Source: Dromaius novaehollandiae
Taxonomy: Eukaryota; Chordata; Aves; Casuariiformes; Dromaiidae
DNA length: 64,000 bases
NCBI RefSeq assembly: GCF_036370855.1
Contig: NC_088111.1
Location: 18,697,501-18,761,500, forward strand
Reading direction: 5' to 3'
Shown here: piece after piece, positions 28,836 to 41,057 of the stretch
Layout of the letters: the number at the start of each line of letters is the position of its first letter
How positions within the stretch are numbered: the first letter of the stretch is position 1
The notes under the pieces: generated by a model
Databases searched by the model: none
The model's input: only the letters and a program-made list of their open reading frames with translations
Told to the model about the DNA's origin: nothing
Translations under genes and position numbers: made by a program

Positions 28836-30785
28836 GTAAGTGCCTGAGACTTGAGGTACTGCATATGTTTATGCTGTGTCTGGACAGAGCAAGTCTTAAG
28901 TTCACCTGGGATCAGGGGTGAATGAGCAGCGTCGGGGAAAACAGTAATTTGTGCTATGGATCTTGATTTCCAGCAGCAGCCTGTGCCAGATATTCCGGGA
29001 GGAGGAGGGGATGTGAAGCTCTACTGTTATTGCTGAGCCACGTTTGAGATAGCTCTCCAAGCTGCTAAGCTTGGAGGTCTGGGTCTTGTCTCTGCTGCAG
29101 GGATGTTCGGGTAGGTCCAGCTGTGTGCTGCTGCTTGTGCAGCTTACACCCTTACTCTAACACTTGCAAAACTAACGCCTTGAAGCAGCACACTAGCGTA
29201 ACAGTGAGCATGAACTCTATATTGGGTAAATGCTCTGTGAGTTGTTGAGCTGCTGAGAGTGCCCAGGCAAAGCTAGCACTTGCAGGCTGTTGCTTCCCTG
29301 CTGCATCAGTGTCTCCTTTTATGCCTTTCAAAAAGCTAGGGGTTATTGGAGTGTCTCGGATATCCTCCTATACTGAGAAGTACAGCCATGAATGCAAAGT
29401 TATGCAAACATGTGTAAGGAAAACTAACTGCTGACTAGATGAGAACGGGGGAGTTTCTAGGAGGGCTTGAAAACCATTACTAGAAAAGCCTGTAGTGCTC
29501 AGGTGTTCCATAACAAGCCTTTGCTCCATTTCTCCAGCTCTGCTCTCCTGATCCTGTTGGATCCCCCCTGCGCAGGCTGCTGTCAGGCCCTGGAGAGGCA
29601 TGTGTTTACTCTGAACATCGGCCAGGGTGTTGACGAGCAGAGCTCCTTGTAGCAAATGCAGTGACGTTCCAGCCTACGAAGCAAAGGCCAGCGCTGCGTG
29701 AACTTCCCTTTCGGTGTGTAGGACACTGCCTCTTTCAGAAGAGCAGATACCCCAAGAAACCAGTGTTCTGACCAGTGACCGTCTTGGGATTTCAGTTGCT
29801 GATTTTTGAGTAAAAGCCATAGTCTATAGTGGTGTGAGAGCTATAGTACCTTTTGTTTCCCTTCCAAGTTTTCATGCCCTATCCTAGCACTGAAAAGGAT
29901 AAGGTTTTGACTTGTGCTGACTTGTCTCTTGAATTCACAGCTCATCAGGGAGATGTCTGTACTGGAGACTATCAGGAAAAATCTTAGCTTCTATATTTTC
30001 TTGTGTTTATACCACCCTAACCTTAGGCTGTAGGGGCTGCTATTGTCACTGTCCCACATACTGCTGTAGAGAATAGGATGTCAAGCAGAGCCTTCACCCG
30101 TACTTTCCCACCTCCCCTCTCTTCCTCCTCTTTCCCTCCCCCAAAAATGAATCCTGGAACATGCAAGTCCTAGAGCGCATCAGAGTCCTTAAATGAGACT
30201 TTGCCTGCTACCTGCTTCTTCCAGCACAGGCCAGTACGACTTGGGCAAAACTCAGTCCTGATCAGTTGTGCCTCTACAGCACTGACAGCTTTAGATAAAT
30301 ACTTCTGTCGTGTGCCCTGTGGAGAACATGCAGAGCAAAGCTCCAGCATTGGTGAGTGCTGCTAAATACAGATGTGCTGAGATGTGGTTCTCGGGTGCAG
30401 GTGTGAAGGCTCTGAGAGGTAAGCTAGCAGACCTGCTGTCTTGTGCAAAGATGACCTCAGGAGCCATGCTATGTGTGTTTGGCTGCTGGGAGCCTCTAAC
30501 AATTATTGCTCTTAATTACTGCTGTTTCTGATCTGGTGAATTCCTTTGTGTTGGATTTATCTTCTACCTATGTGCCCCCTCCAAAGGATGAGCAATGCTG
30601 AAGTGCCCTTCATAGCTATAGTCTCACTGCTCATCTGTATCCACAGCAGTAGCATGTCCTATCTCCAGGATCCCAGCTCTCTGGGAGTATAGGACAAATC
30701 AGAACTAGTTCATCTAGTTTAAGTTTGGAATTTGCATCTCTTGAGCAGAGCCAGGCCTGAAGTAAGCTGAACAGCAAGCCAGGTG

Positions 30786-31682
30786 TCATGAAGCCCTGCA
30801 CGCCTGTGGTGGTGGGAGTCTGGCTGCCTTGCTGTGCTGCAGGACAAGCAGGCTGCTCCTGGTTGTGCCCATGGCAGACTTCTGCCTGCACCTGGGCAGG
30901 TCGTTTAGCTTCTCTGCCTTGATTTCCCTTCCTCGAGGTGGGTACTTCCCGACAGTCGAAGCATGACTGAAGCTCTGTAGTGTGTGGAGGTAGCTATTGT
31001 TTGCTGACCCAGTAGCTATTCTAGAGTAAAGATGTTTGCTGCTCCAGAGTCTCTGATCAGAGACCGTATAGCACCTAAGCTTGGTTTCCTCAGATATCTC
31101 TGAGCCCTTGTCCCTGTGGACAAGCTGTGTAATCCTGCCCTGAACTTCCCTATCCCAAGGATGCCGAGGCTGTGCTGTGCTGCCCTGTAGGGAGGTGGAG
31201 TGGGGTTGTGCAGTTGTCACCTCTAACAAGTCTTGCTGCTGAACCAGGCTAGCTTGCATCATTAAATGCCTTGGTCCTGTAAAATCCTCATCAGAGTTCC
31301 CACTTGAGGGAGGCTCCTTCCTGTTGAGCCCAAACACTGCGTGATCACAGGCGACGCCTCCACCCTGGTATTGTGCTCCCAAAAGTGGGTGCTGGGCCCG
31401 AGTCGGCGGACGTGCTGTACTGCCCCTGGGGATGTGTGCTCTGGCCCTGCAGGGCGCTTCTCTGCAGCGGTGCTGAGGGCAGCGAGAGTGGTGGAAAACC
31501 CAGAGGATTAGAAGCCCTGATGTGGAGACCTGGAGGGCAGTTAATTTATAACTGGTGCTCTTCTGCGTTAGCACATTGTGCTGGGAGCCAGTGACTGATC
31601 TGCTAACCGTGGCGCCGTGCGAGCCAGCTTGGCATGGTGTCAGCTCCTTATCTTGTTTACTGTTCTCCCAGCCTCCAAACAT
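30786..31682 (-). other. 298-codon antisense ORF in an HMOX2 intron
   Basis: An ATG-started frame is open for 298 codons on the strand opposite HMOX2. The predicted product is polar, rich in Ser/Thr/Gln/His, with no signal peptide, membrane segment or motif that I recognise. The local base composition is moderate, so its length is unusual. There is no visible splice structure or homology to support it as a gene. Confidence 0.15.
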
Positions 31683-32784
31683 GGGCTGAGCGGTGTCTGC
31701 AGATGCAGCCCACCTAGGGAGACCTGAGCTGGAGCGGGGGGAGCGTGAGGGATGGCTCCTTTATAGCAAGCTCGTTCTGAAGCACCAGCAAGAAGCTCGG
31801 TTCAGTGCTCGCCTGTAAATTGGTGGTGTCGCTCAGCACAAAGCTGATTACTGGCTCCATTTTATAGATGCAGTTGCTGGATTTATGGCTTAACTAGAGG
31901 GTCCACCTGGTATAAGCCAGGTGTCTTGCTCTGGGATCTGGAAGCTTCTTGCACATCCTGCCACATCTGAGGAGGAGGTTTTTCCTTTTCAAATTGGTGG
32001 GGAAGATCCCAGCCACTTCTGGGGTTTGAAGTAAAACCTGTTAGGCAGGAGAAGGTTGTTTGAGCGGTGGTAGCAGGAGTATTCTCTGCAGCTCACTCTG
32101 TTTAGACAGCAGTATCTGCTTTGCCTTCTCACGGAGCACAGCCCAGGAAAGGCAGAGCTGTAGAATCTGCTCCCTTTTTGCAATTTCCTCTTCAAATACA
32201 CTGCTGTAGGGGAGACTTTGGTTTCTCCTGTAAGCTGTCTGCCTTCAGAGCTTAGCTGCTCTGATTCACTGCTGCAGCCTTCTGGGGAGGCTCCATACTG
32301 CTGCAGGAGTGAAGCTGGTTGAAACTGCATCTCTGCAGGAGAGGTGCTCCCCTTTGCAGTTATTCTTCTGAGTCTCATGCTGGAGGAGAGAGTTGGCAGC
32401 ACCAGTGAAAGGCAGCTTGCTCACAATTTCAGTGCAGATTACTACCATGGCAGTCTCTGGTCCTCTTCAGCCAGGGCCCATCCTGAAGTGGGAAACCCTA
32501 TTCAGGCTGCTTCAGGTATTGTAGGTCTCCTCTGAGGGTGACATTTTGTGAGCTGGGTGTTAGTGCTGTGATGCTCTTTTGGGTGATGAGATGAGCTGAA
32601 CAAGCAAGACTCGCTTGCAAGTGCTTTGGTGTACAGTGGGGATGGCAAGGGGCTGTTCCTTGCCACCCTGTGTGGTGATGCAACTCTGAGGCTCTCTTTG
32701 AGACTGCTCTGCACTTCCTACCTATCCAATCCCCCTGGTAAGGTAGCTTTCCCTCTAAGACTCCTCTTTAATTTTGCCTTTCAG

Positions 32785-32910
32785 GTTGCCTAGTCTCCAG
32801 CCGTGACCTGGCCAGGGCTGCAGAGCCATGTCATCAATTATGGAGGGCTCAGAGAGGGGAGACAAAGGGGAAAACTTACACTATGAGGAAACGGAAGATG
32901 CCAATGTCAG
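32785..32910 (+). CDS. HMOX2 first coding exon
   Basis: The acceptor TTTGCCTTTCAG is at 32,784 and the ATG at 32,828. The exon encodes an acidic, weakly conserved N-terminus ([20 protein letters not shown]) and ends in phase 2 before GTGAGT. The 43 bases before the ATG are leader. Confidence 0.88.
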
Positions 32911-35900
32911 GTGAGTCCTGCTGGCCCTGTCTTACAACATGGCACAGATCCCATCCTGGGCAAGACAGGAAAGTCCCCAGGCAAGAGAGTGAACCTTTTC
33001 CTCATCTGTAAAGGAGTGAGTGACACTAATAGGTGACTGAAATGGGTGTGTTGCCAAATCCAGTTTCTATGTAGTAAAGTCCACAGGAAAGGTGGGAGGG
33101 ATGGGAAAGAAGCCTCTGGCTGAGGTTCACAACAGGGAGCTGCTTCCCTGTCTGTGCCATTGAATTCACATTTCAGAAATGCTTTGACCATTTGGCAATC
33201 ATGTTTATCCCTTCTTGGCCAAGGTTAGCCAGCCTTTCATGGCTTGCTGGACAGTGTCTCATGTGATAGCAGCTACTTACTTTGAAAAATGACTTGAGAG
33301 GTGAACTCTGCTCTAGTGAGCTGCATCTCTTGCCTTTGCAGAATACCCAAAGGTTTATGCAAGAATCTCTTCCCCAGACACTAGTTTAAAAGACAAATTC
33401 AAACACTGGTAAAATCAAGTTCTATAATCTCCTTACTCTGTTATGTCCCTCTGTAGCCTTTGTAATGTCTGTGGGACTGAACTGAAAAGTGGATGTGGAA
33501 CTGCTTGAATAAGCTGAGGCAAGAACCTGGCTGGCTGGGCCTGGGGCTGCTCAGCACTTGAGGGGAATATGTCATTGCATCTGTTCCTACAGAGACTGGA
33601 ACTGATGCTATAACATGATGTCTTAAACAACAGTTATTTCACGTATTCCTTCAAAGGTACAAGAGTTGTTCAACTGTACATCCATACAATGAATAGCTGT
33701 GTGCAGGTGAACATGGTGTACTTGGTTTTTTCCCCATGCACTTGCTGAAATATGCTCTAAAAGCAAAAGCTTCAGATTTGAAAATGGGTGAGAGCAGGGT
33801 GCTTCTCAAAATGCCTAGATAGGCTAGTTGACATGAGTCTAGTGTTCAAAGTCCATTTTCACAATTAATGTGAACACACCATCGACAGCAAGCCACAGTC
33901 AAGAGAACTATGTAAGCTGTGATGTGGCATAATCTCATGTGAGTGTAGGTGTTGGTAACTCTGTGCCAAACTCCAGGTAGGTGCAGTGGCTGTAGTCAGA
34001 GGTCTTAGGAGAACTTATAGAAATCTCCCAAAGCAGTGTAATTTAAGACAAACAAGCTTTTCAAAGATGGTGTTGTCCTGTTTCATCATTTGGATTCCAT
34101 CTCTCCCCAGCAGTTGACCATCCTTGATACCCTGATCATAAAAGCCAAGGTCTTGCCTGTGTGTGCATCTGCTGCTGTGTGAGCCTTTCTCCCTCTCCAG
34201 GATGAGTGCCAGCAAGGCTCCTGTGCCCTTTACCACTGCCCCTGTGGTGGCTCTTGATATGATCAAGGCCTCCTTTGATGTTATTGTTGAGGCTTGTATG
34301 GATGAGCAGCAAAAGTAATGGTCCAAGGATCAAAGGATCCTTGGCAATTGCTTCAGCATTCTGCATCTGAGCCCCTGGTAAGCACCAAGCCTCTTAAATG
34401 GCAAGTGTGGTTGGCAGATGAGTACCTGCATGTGCAGAAGGAGCCTCTGACTGCTGCTGTCCTGTTGCTTCTTCCTGATGCCAGTTCTAGCCTGTGGGCC
34501 TGGCCTTATGTCTCCCTGAGAGCTTCTGGCAACCATGTGAGGTGCCTGGGACAGGCTGCCTGTCCCTGTGTGCCCACTCCAAACTGTGCCTGAGATTGAG
34601 GGAGCAGGGGGTCCTCAAAGTACAGCAGAGACCAACTTGGTGCTGCACATGAAAGTTTGCTGGAGCTCTCTTGTTTTGCCTGCAGTCCCACCGACCTCTC
34701 AGAGCTGCTGAAGGAGGGGACGAAGGAATCCCATGATCGTGCAGAGAACTGTCAGTTTGTCAAAGACTTTCTGAAAGGAAAGATCAAGAAGGAGCTTTTC
34801 AAGGTGAGTGCTGCTCTGCTTTCTTGATGGAGAAGCCCTTTGCTGACATATCTGATGACTGATGCAGACTGAAGACTTACTGAAGCTGAGCACCACTGGG
34901 GTGTGTGTGTGTGTGTTGAGGGTGGGTTTCTAGCAGTCAAAACTCGTCAGGGGATCCCATGCAGTGTGTCCTGCAGCTGAGAACCAGGATGGTGAGGAGC
35001 ATGCTGGCCTAGCACAGGTTAGCTTTAGGTGTAGGTGCTAGGCTTCTGGCTGCACATCTGCTGACTGCTCAAGGATGGGCAGCTGTGGCTGCAGTAAAGA
35101 TACTGGTGGCATGAGCAGTCTCAAAGGGATAAAATCCTGGCTGGCTTATGGTGCTAATTCAAACCCCTGGAGATTGGTCTTGCTTTCACAGCTGTCAGGT
35201 CATATTGCTATTTAATCTGTACAGAAGAGATGGGATTTTTGGGTCTGAGCAGCACTGTCTGATCCTGAAGGTCTTGGGCCATATGCAGTAGTCTCCTATG
35301 GCACTAGAGTATTGGTGCTACTTGTACCTCTTGGGTGAACTCAGTCCCTGTGCCTTGCTCTCAAGCTGATAGAAGGCCCAGAGCATGCAGACAGCAATGT
35401 CAGACCAGTAATTCTCAGCCCATGCTCTGTAGGCGATGTTGTTATGGAACTAGGTGGAGAAGAGCCTCTGGTCCTTTGGGCGATACAGGTTTGCTATGGG
35501 CTCTCCAGGCTGGTTTTGCGCAGAGCCCTGGGGTTTCCTCTCTGTGGACCCAAACTCCATACTGGGGAGGAGTAGTCCCAGGGCACAGAAGGTGTGATGT
35601 ACAGATTGAGTGAGTTAACTTCTCATGTTAGCTGTGCTTTGTCTGCAGCTGGCTACTGTGGCACTCTACTTCACGTACTCTGCTCTGGAAGAGGAAATGG
35701 ATCGCAATAAAGACAACCCAGTCTTTGCCCCTCTGTATTTCCCTCTAGAGCTCCATCGGAGAGAAGCATTGGTCAGAGATGTAGAATATTTGTATGGAGA
35801 AGACTGGAAAGAGAAGATCCAGTATTCAGAAGCAACTAAGCATTATGTGGACAGAATCCGTCACGTGGGGCAGCATGAGCCAGAGTTGCTAGTGGCCCAT

Positions 35901-37557
35901 GCTTATGTACGCTACATGGGGGACCTCTCAGGTGGCCAGGTGCTGAAGAAGGTAGCCCAGAGGGCCCTGAAGCTGCCCAGTACTGAGGAAGGGATCCAAT
36001 TCTATGTATTTGAAAACATTTCCAATGCACAACAGTTCAAGCAGCTCTACAGAGCAAGGATGAATGTTCTGGACTTGGACAAGAACACTAAGGAAAGGAT
36101 TGTGGAAGAAGCCAACAGGGCCTTTGGACTTAACCTACAGGTACTAAATCCCTTGAGTCACTATACCTGTAGGTGCTGCTACACCAGCTCCTGGGCCCAG
36201 GTTAATGCAGTCAAACTGCTTATCTGGGAAAAGTGGTTTGGGTCTGAGACCACCAGAGTCCCCTTCACTGGGGGGCAGCAGGATTCTGCCTTTGTCTTGT
36301 GTGGGATTCTGGTCTGAATAGCTCTTTCTTTTGCTACCTTCTGGACACCTGACAAGTATTGGGCAGAAATTCCTCTCCACACACCAATGCTATACCTGAG
36401 CCTTTGATTTGGACTGAACTGAGACATCCTGGACTGCAAAATTCCCATGGGCTGGGTGGCTCTAAAGCAATGGCAAGAGCAGAGCTCTCACTGTGAGACA
36501 GTTTCAAACCACTTTAGCCTAGATGCCTGCTCTTGTGCTGTCATCTTAACAATGCCCCTTCCTGGTTATAGTGTATCTCCTGTCTCACCTGGTGATCTGA
36601 GATTTTGCCCAGTGGGCCAAAAGGTCTGTAGCCCATGGCCTCTGTTTCTTCCCATACTACCTTTATCTTGCATGAAATGACTGAGCTGTTTCCTGCTCTG
36701 GGAGGAGGGGCACAGTCTCAGTTACTGGACTGAAGTTTTAATCTGTGCCTATAGCAGGTCTTTGTGGTTTAAGCTGGTCAGAAATGTGATGGGGGTGTAG
36801 TAGGCTGCTCTGTGTCAGGATCCTTACAGAAGCCCCCGGCAGTGAAGCTGGAGGGGGCTGCTCCTGTGAACAGGAGCAGCGATTTCCTAGAGAAGGTCTG
36901 GCAGCAGGGAAACAAGAGCTCATTGCCTCATCTTGCATCCACAGCAGCCTGGAAGGCAAGCAGCAGGGCCATGCCATGTCTGTCTCCTGGGCACAGAGGT
37001 CTAACCTGAGATGCTCCTTGTATGGGCTGTGCCTTTGCAGAGGCCTAGCGTGTGCTAGCTCTCACCAGGTGTCTGCCTGCAAGGCTTTCTGAAGTAGAAG
37101 CAATTGCTCTGCTTGCTGTCTGGGTGGCTGGAGGTAGAAATGACTTCCTGTTCTCCAGATCTTCCACTGATCTGAGTGAAAGCTGTGTAGCTTTGCCTGC
37201 CTCATGCACTCACTGTGACTACTTTCAGATATTTGATGAATTGGACAAGATTGGCATGTCACTAACAGAAGAAGCCCAAGATGGAAGCATCCCAGTCCAT
37301 GATGGAAAAGGAGACCTACGCAAATGCCCTTACTATGCAGACAAACTGGGTAGGTTTGGGGCAATGACAGAGTTGCCAATCCTTTGCTCTATCTATGCTG
37401 CAGCACTAATGGCACTTTCTGTGTTCTAGCTGGCAAGGCAGGACCTGGCTGTCCCTATCACGCTGCCATGACCTTGGCGAAGCAGCCGCTAGTGCAGCTG
37501 ATCCTCGCAGCTTGTGTTGCTGTGGCCGCAGGAGCTGCAGCATGGTACGTAATGTGA
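32828..37557 (+). CDS. Heme oxygenase 2 (complete, 5 coding exons)
   Basis: This is the constitutive, ER-anchored enzyme that degrades heme to biliverdin, CO and iron with electrons from cytochrome P450 reductase. Exons: 32,828-32,910, 34,686-34,803, 35,649-36,140, 37,229-37,349 and 37,430-37,557, in frame, 313 residues (human HMOX2 is 316). The proximal heme ligand is His44 ([12 protein letters not shown]), the distal-helix motif GDLSGG is at 158-163, and a C-terminal membrane anchor spans about 292-313. Two Cys-Pro heme-regulatory motifs (KCPYY, Cys264; GCPYH, Cys279) distinguish HMOX2 from HMOX1. The Cys-Pro that human has near residue 127 is absent. An in-frame ATG four codons downstream is an alternative start. 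Confidence 0.97.
34686..34803 (+). CDS. HMOX2 exon with proximal heme ligand
   Basis: The exon encodes [20 protein letters not shown] and [16 protein letters not shown]. The histidine in SHDRAE is the axial heme ligand. The exon is conserved almost residue for residue with human HMOX2. Confidence 0.96.
35649..36140 (+). CDS. HMOX2 main catalytic exon
   Basis: The 164-codon exon covers most of the all-helical heme-oxygenase fold: [55 protein letters not shown] and the [19 protein letters not shown] helices. The flexible distal-helix glycines are present. Confidence 0.97.
37229..37349 (+). CDS. HMOX2 exon with first heme-regulatory motif
   Basis: The exon encodes [38 protein letters not shown]. 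The Cys-Pro in RKCPYY corresponds to human Cys265, part of the thiol/disulfide redox switch with the second motif in the next exon. Confidence 0.95.
37430..37557 (+). CDS. HMOX2 terminal exon: second HRM and membrane anchor
   Basis: The exon encodes [14 protein letters not shown] (second Cys-Pro motif) and then a 20-residue hydrophobic alanine/valine-rich tail anchor ending WYVM, equivalent to the human anchor ending WYYM. Confidence 0.95.
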
Positions 37558-37669
37558 TGGGAAGAGCAGCCTGCAGCTCTCGATGGTGGTGAAAGGAGAG
37601 GGGCACCCTGTCCTTCTTCAGACTGTTCACCTGCTACTGGTGGAGTTGACTGCAGGGTGCAAGTAAGAC

Positions 37670-37675
37670 AATAAA
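37670..37675 (+). terminator. HMOX2 proximal poly(A) signal
   Basis: An AATAAA lies about 110 bases after the stop codon. A second AATAAA at 38,256-38,261 could give a longer 3' UTR. Confidence 0.55.
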
Positions 37676-38255
37676 CAGAATCCAAGGGACTGTCCAGGAC
37701 TTTCTGCACACCAGTAATACAAGCACTGTAATATCATGTCTTAGCTAACTAGTGTACAGAGTTGAGTTGGTGAGTGGGTATGAGGATTCCAGGTCAGCAC
37801 TGCTCTCTTCAGGCTGGGACAACTTGTAAGGCTATGGATGGCTTGTCCTGTACTGGCAAAGGCTTCATGTGCTTGGCTTTCTATCTCCTCCTTGGAAGTG
37901 GTCTCCACAGGGAGTTTCCTGCCCTGGGCTGCAGCCCAGGGCAGGAATCATCAGTCTTTTCAAAGAGCACTGTTTCTTATCATGAGAAACTGGGGCAGAG
38001 GTACTGTGCTGCTGCAGTGGCTGTGCTGCAGTGGCTATGCCACAGGGCTCTTGGTTCAGAGAAGGAATGTATTGCTTGTTCCGGTGGCCTGGGGACCAAG
38101 TGTAACTTGTGCTGGGGGAAGGACTGTACCCTCTTATAGGATGGTTAGAGGGAGGGCTGTGCTCCCTGGATGAGGGGTGGGACCAAATGTGTGTGTGGGG
38201 GTATGAAGGTGACATGTTTATTGTGCAACAGTGATTTTGCTGAAGCCTTGACTGG

Positions 38256-38261
38256 AATAAA
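38256..38261 (+). terminator. Possible distal HMOX2 poly(A) signal
   Basis: A second AATAAA in the same orientation lies 0.7 kb after the stop and before the CR1 copy. Use of both signals would give two 3' UTR lengths. Confidence 0.4.
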
Positions 38262-39470
38262 AAGTTGCTATGCTGCAGCAGGGGAAAGCCAAAAGTGCAT
38301 CATTATGTGGGAGAAAACAAGCGAGCTGTGCTATGGCATAGGTGCATATGGGACATGTGGAAGGCAGGATAATGGATTTTAAAAAACCTCCCACACTGTT
38401 CTACTCATCTCCTTCTGACTCCCCTGTCAGACTGAACCATGCTGCTTCCCCAGAGACACTTTCCCCCCAGCTCCTGTGGGGAAAAAAGCTGTAGTAAGTG
38501 CCTGCTGCTCCTCCTTATGGGGTCTGGTTAAGCCAGGCATTGTCACTGCATGTGCCTTGGCCCTTATGCCTTCTGTCCTCTTTGAGGCCAGGGGCTGTGA
38601 CAGGATGCTCCTGCCCTTCTGCCTCTGAGCCCCTGTGCCCTTCCTGCCAGCTGAGGGGCTGCTGCACATCTCACCTGCTCTGCCCCAGCTGTGGGGGGAG
38701 GAGATGCTTCACCTGGAATCACAGAATGCTTAAAGTTGCAAGAGACTTCTAGAGATCATCTAGTCCCATGCCTCTGCTCAAGCAAGGTCACCTAGAGCAT
38801 GTTGCCCAGGACCTCTTCCATGTGGCTTTTGAATATCTGCAAGGCTGGAGGCTCCACAACTGCTCTGGGCAACCTGTTCCAGTGCTCAGTCACCCTCACA
38901 GTCAAAAAGAGCCTTTTCCCTGTGTTCTGATGGAATGTCCTGTGTTTCAGTTTATGCCTGTTACTTCTTCTCCTGTCACTGGGCCCTACTGAAAAGAGTC
39001 TGGCCCTGTCCTCTTTACACTCACCTGATAGTATATTTATATGCATTAATAAGATTTCCCCCCCCCCCCCCCACATCTTCTCCATGCTGAAGAGTCCCAG
39101 TTTTCTCTGCCTTCCCTCATATGAGGGATGTTCCAGTCCCTTAATCATCTCAGGAGCCTAAACTGGCCCCTGAGGCAGGTAAAATGTCCTGTGCCACACA
39201 AAGAGCTGCCTCCTTGCAGTGCTGGGCCTTGGTACCACATGCCTCCTTCTGCCTCCCTCCAGCCCAGCCATGGAGCAGTATTTTTCCTCTTTGGCTGAGC
39301 CCTTGGAGCAGGGCCTGCTGCCCACCTCTGCCTCTAAACCCAGGCCCTGCCCTGGCCTGGGGCAGCTGCTTGGTACCCCTGTGCCCTTGCCCATGAAATT
39401 GCTCCTTATCCTCAGCCCTGCAGAGGGGCTGGAGTAGGGTGAGAAGAAAAGCTGTACACTGAGCTCAGGA
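38262..39470. other. Short convergent intergenic gap with a CR1 copy
   Basis: HMOX2 (rightward) and CDIP1 (leftward) end about 1.2-1.8 kb apart. The gap is largely occupied by a CR1 fragment. Confidence 0.6.
38717..39175 (-). mobile_element. CR1 LINE 3' fragment
   Basis: On the + strand the element begins AATCACAGAATG, the complement of the CR1 3' tail, and continues through TCATCTAGTCCCATG-like, GGCAACCTGTTCCAGTGCTC and TGTGTTTCAGTTTATGCC landmarks. It is therefore a 5'-truncated CR1 on the minus strand. Its minus-strand frame still resembles the reverse-transcriptase ORF end (HKLKHRTFHQ, FLTVRVTEHWNRLPRAVVE). A 15-base C run (39,058-39,072) has expanded inside it. Confidence 0.88.
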
Positions 39471-40945
39471 TCTGTTATTTATTTATTTACATACAGACAG
39501 TGGGATGAGTGCCACAGTTTCACGTCCAAGCAAACAGCAGCTGCCTGTGCAGGCCAGACCATTTGCAAACCTGCTTATGCAGAGCCCCTCTGCTCTGCTG
39601 TGGGGCCTGCTTGCTCCAGCTGCCTGGGCTGCAGGAGCAGGGTGCGAAAGGAAGGCAGAGGAGCTGCCGGAGAGATGCTGAAAAATGGCTCCTGGGTCCC
39701 CTCGCCTTCATCTGGCACAGTGCTGCTGGCAGCGTGGTTCACTGCTTGCTTTGCCCTGCTCCTTTTGCCTCAATGAGGTGAGATTAAAAACAATCCCCTA
39801 GACCCACATGCAACAAGGACCCTCCATCAGGTGCATCGGTGGTAACTGCAGGGCGGGTGCTGTCGGGTGGGTGCCCCCAGCTCCTGCTGGGCTCGCGAGA
39901 GGAAGGGAGAGGGCTCTGGGGTGGGTGGGCAGGGGTCTAGCTACCCCAGAGCTGTTTTAGAGGATGAGCCAGCCATGGCTGGGTAACAAAGCCCTCTACT
40001 CTACGGTGCTGGGTGCGTGTAGCAACACTGGATGCGTTTTTGCTCATGGTTTGTAGGGTGGGTGAGAGACAGCGAGGGAGTTTCCCTCCCCGAAACAGCC
40101 ACGGCAGCTGCAGGGGCTGGGAGGAGGCGCATGCAGCTTGAGCAGCAGTGGCCGCCAGGCGCGAGGGCTGCTCCGGCAGGACAGATGTGCTGGTCAAGGG
40201 TGCAGCGCTGTGGTCCCGCCCTGCGCCGCGGAGGCGGCTCTGGGTGCCTGTTTGGGAAGCAGCGCTGCGCGTGGGCTGTGCTGAGCTGGCCCCGAGCCGG
40301 CAGCGGGGGACCCATGCGTGGCACTAACCCCTCTGCCTCCCGAAGGAGGTCTGTCACACTGAGCCTCCACCAGGCCCCTTCCGAAGGGGGCACAGCTGAG
40401 GTGGTGGTGGTGGTGCCCCAGTGCACCCCGTGCTCCCCCTTTCCCCGCGCTGCGCAGCAGGCGACCAGGAGCGAGCACGTGCCTGGGCACAGCACGCCCG
40501 CCTGCCCGCGGTGGCTCCCTGCCTGTGCAGCTGCCTCCTCATCCTCGCAGGCAGGCCCAACCCACCGCCCAGGGAGACGTGGTGAGGGGCGGGAGTGTGC
40601 AGCAGCCTCGGCACGCTGCCAGGTCGCTCCACACGAGCCGGGTGCCCTGGCGTGGGCATAAGGCGTGTGGCCTTGCTCCTGCGCCCGTAGCTGCAGGAGG
40701 CCGCTCAACATGGGGCCTCCTCCCGCAGCCTCTGTGCACCCGTGCCAGCGTCCCTACGCGACCCGTTCACAGCAACGCCCGGAGCCCGGGGAAGGTGGTC
40801 ACAGCGCTGCGAGGGGGTCGGGGCGGGGGCACAAACATACACACCACCAGAGGTTTAAGCGAAGGAGTGTTGCACACGCATAGACGAGGATGGCGGCAGG
40901 AGAGGGGCTGGTGTCATTCCAGTGGCTCGGGCTCCCGGGGTGCTG
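39460..40945 (-). other. CDIP1 3' UTR
   Basis: GC-rich, non-coding sequence runs from the CDIP1 stop to the poly(A) signals. Long shadow frames on both strands here carry no recognisable domain. Confidence 0.55.
39478..39487 (-). terminator. CDIP1 poly(A) signal (two overlapping AATAAA)
   Basis: On the minus strand, AAATAAATAAAT gives two overlapping AATAAA hexamers. They sit about 1.46 kb after the CDIP1 stop, a plausible 3' UTR length. Confidence 0.6.
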
Positions 40946-41057
40946 TTAGCACATGCGCTTGTACGTGTAGATATAGGCCTTGCAGTTGGGACACGTGTGT
41001 GTCACGTCCTTGAAGTCATCAAACAGGCAAGGAATCAGGCAGCAGCAGAGATCACAC
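40946..41057 (-). CDS. CDIP1 terminal exon: second half of LITAF domain
   Basis: The exon encodes [20 protein letters not shown] and [16 protein letters not shown] followed by the stop TAA. The cysteine pair CPNC completes the zinc site begun in the previous exon. Confidence 0.96.

Larger units (their letters stand above)
27729..32784 (+). other. 5' intron region of HMOX2
   Basis: About 5 kb separates the promoter exon from the first coding exon. It holds a candidate 44-base non-coding exon at 28,792-28,835 and a 298-codon open frame on the minus strand (30,786-31,682). No transposon is recognised. Confidence 0.6.

Noticed and set aside
38792-39148. 119-codon minus-strand frame as a host gene
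   Set aside because: It is the remaining end of the CR1 reverse-transcriptase frame.
40001-40711. 236-codon minus-strand frame just after the CDIP1 stop
   Set aside because: It lies in the CDIP1 3' UTR, is GC-rich and shows no domain; the intact CDIP1 end is well supported upstream.
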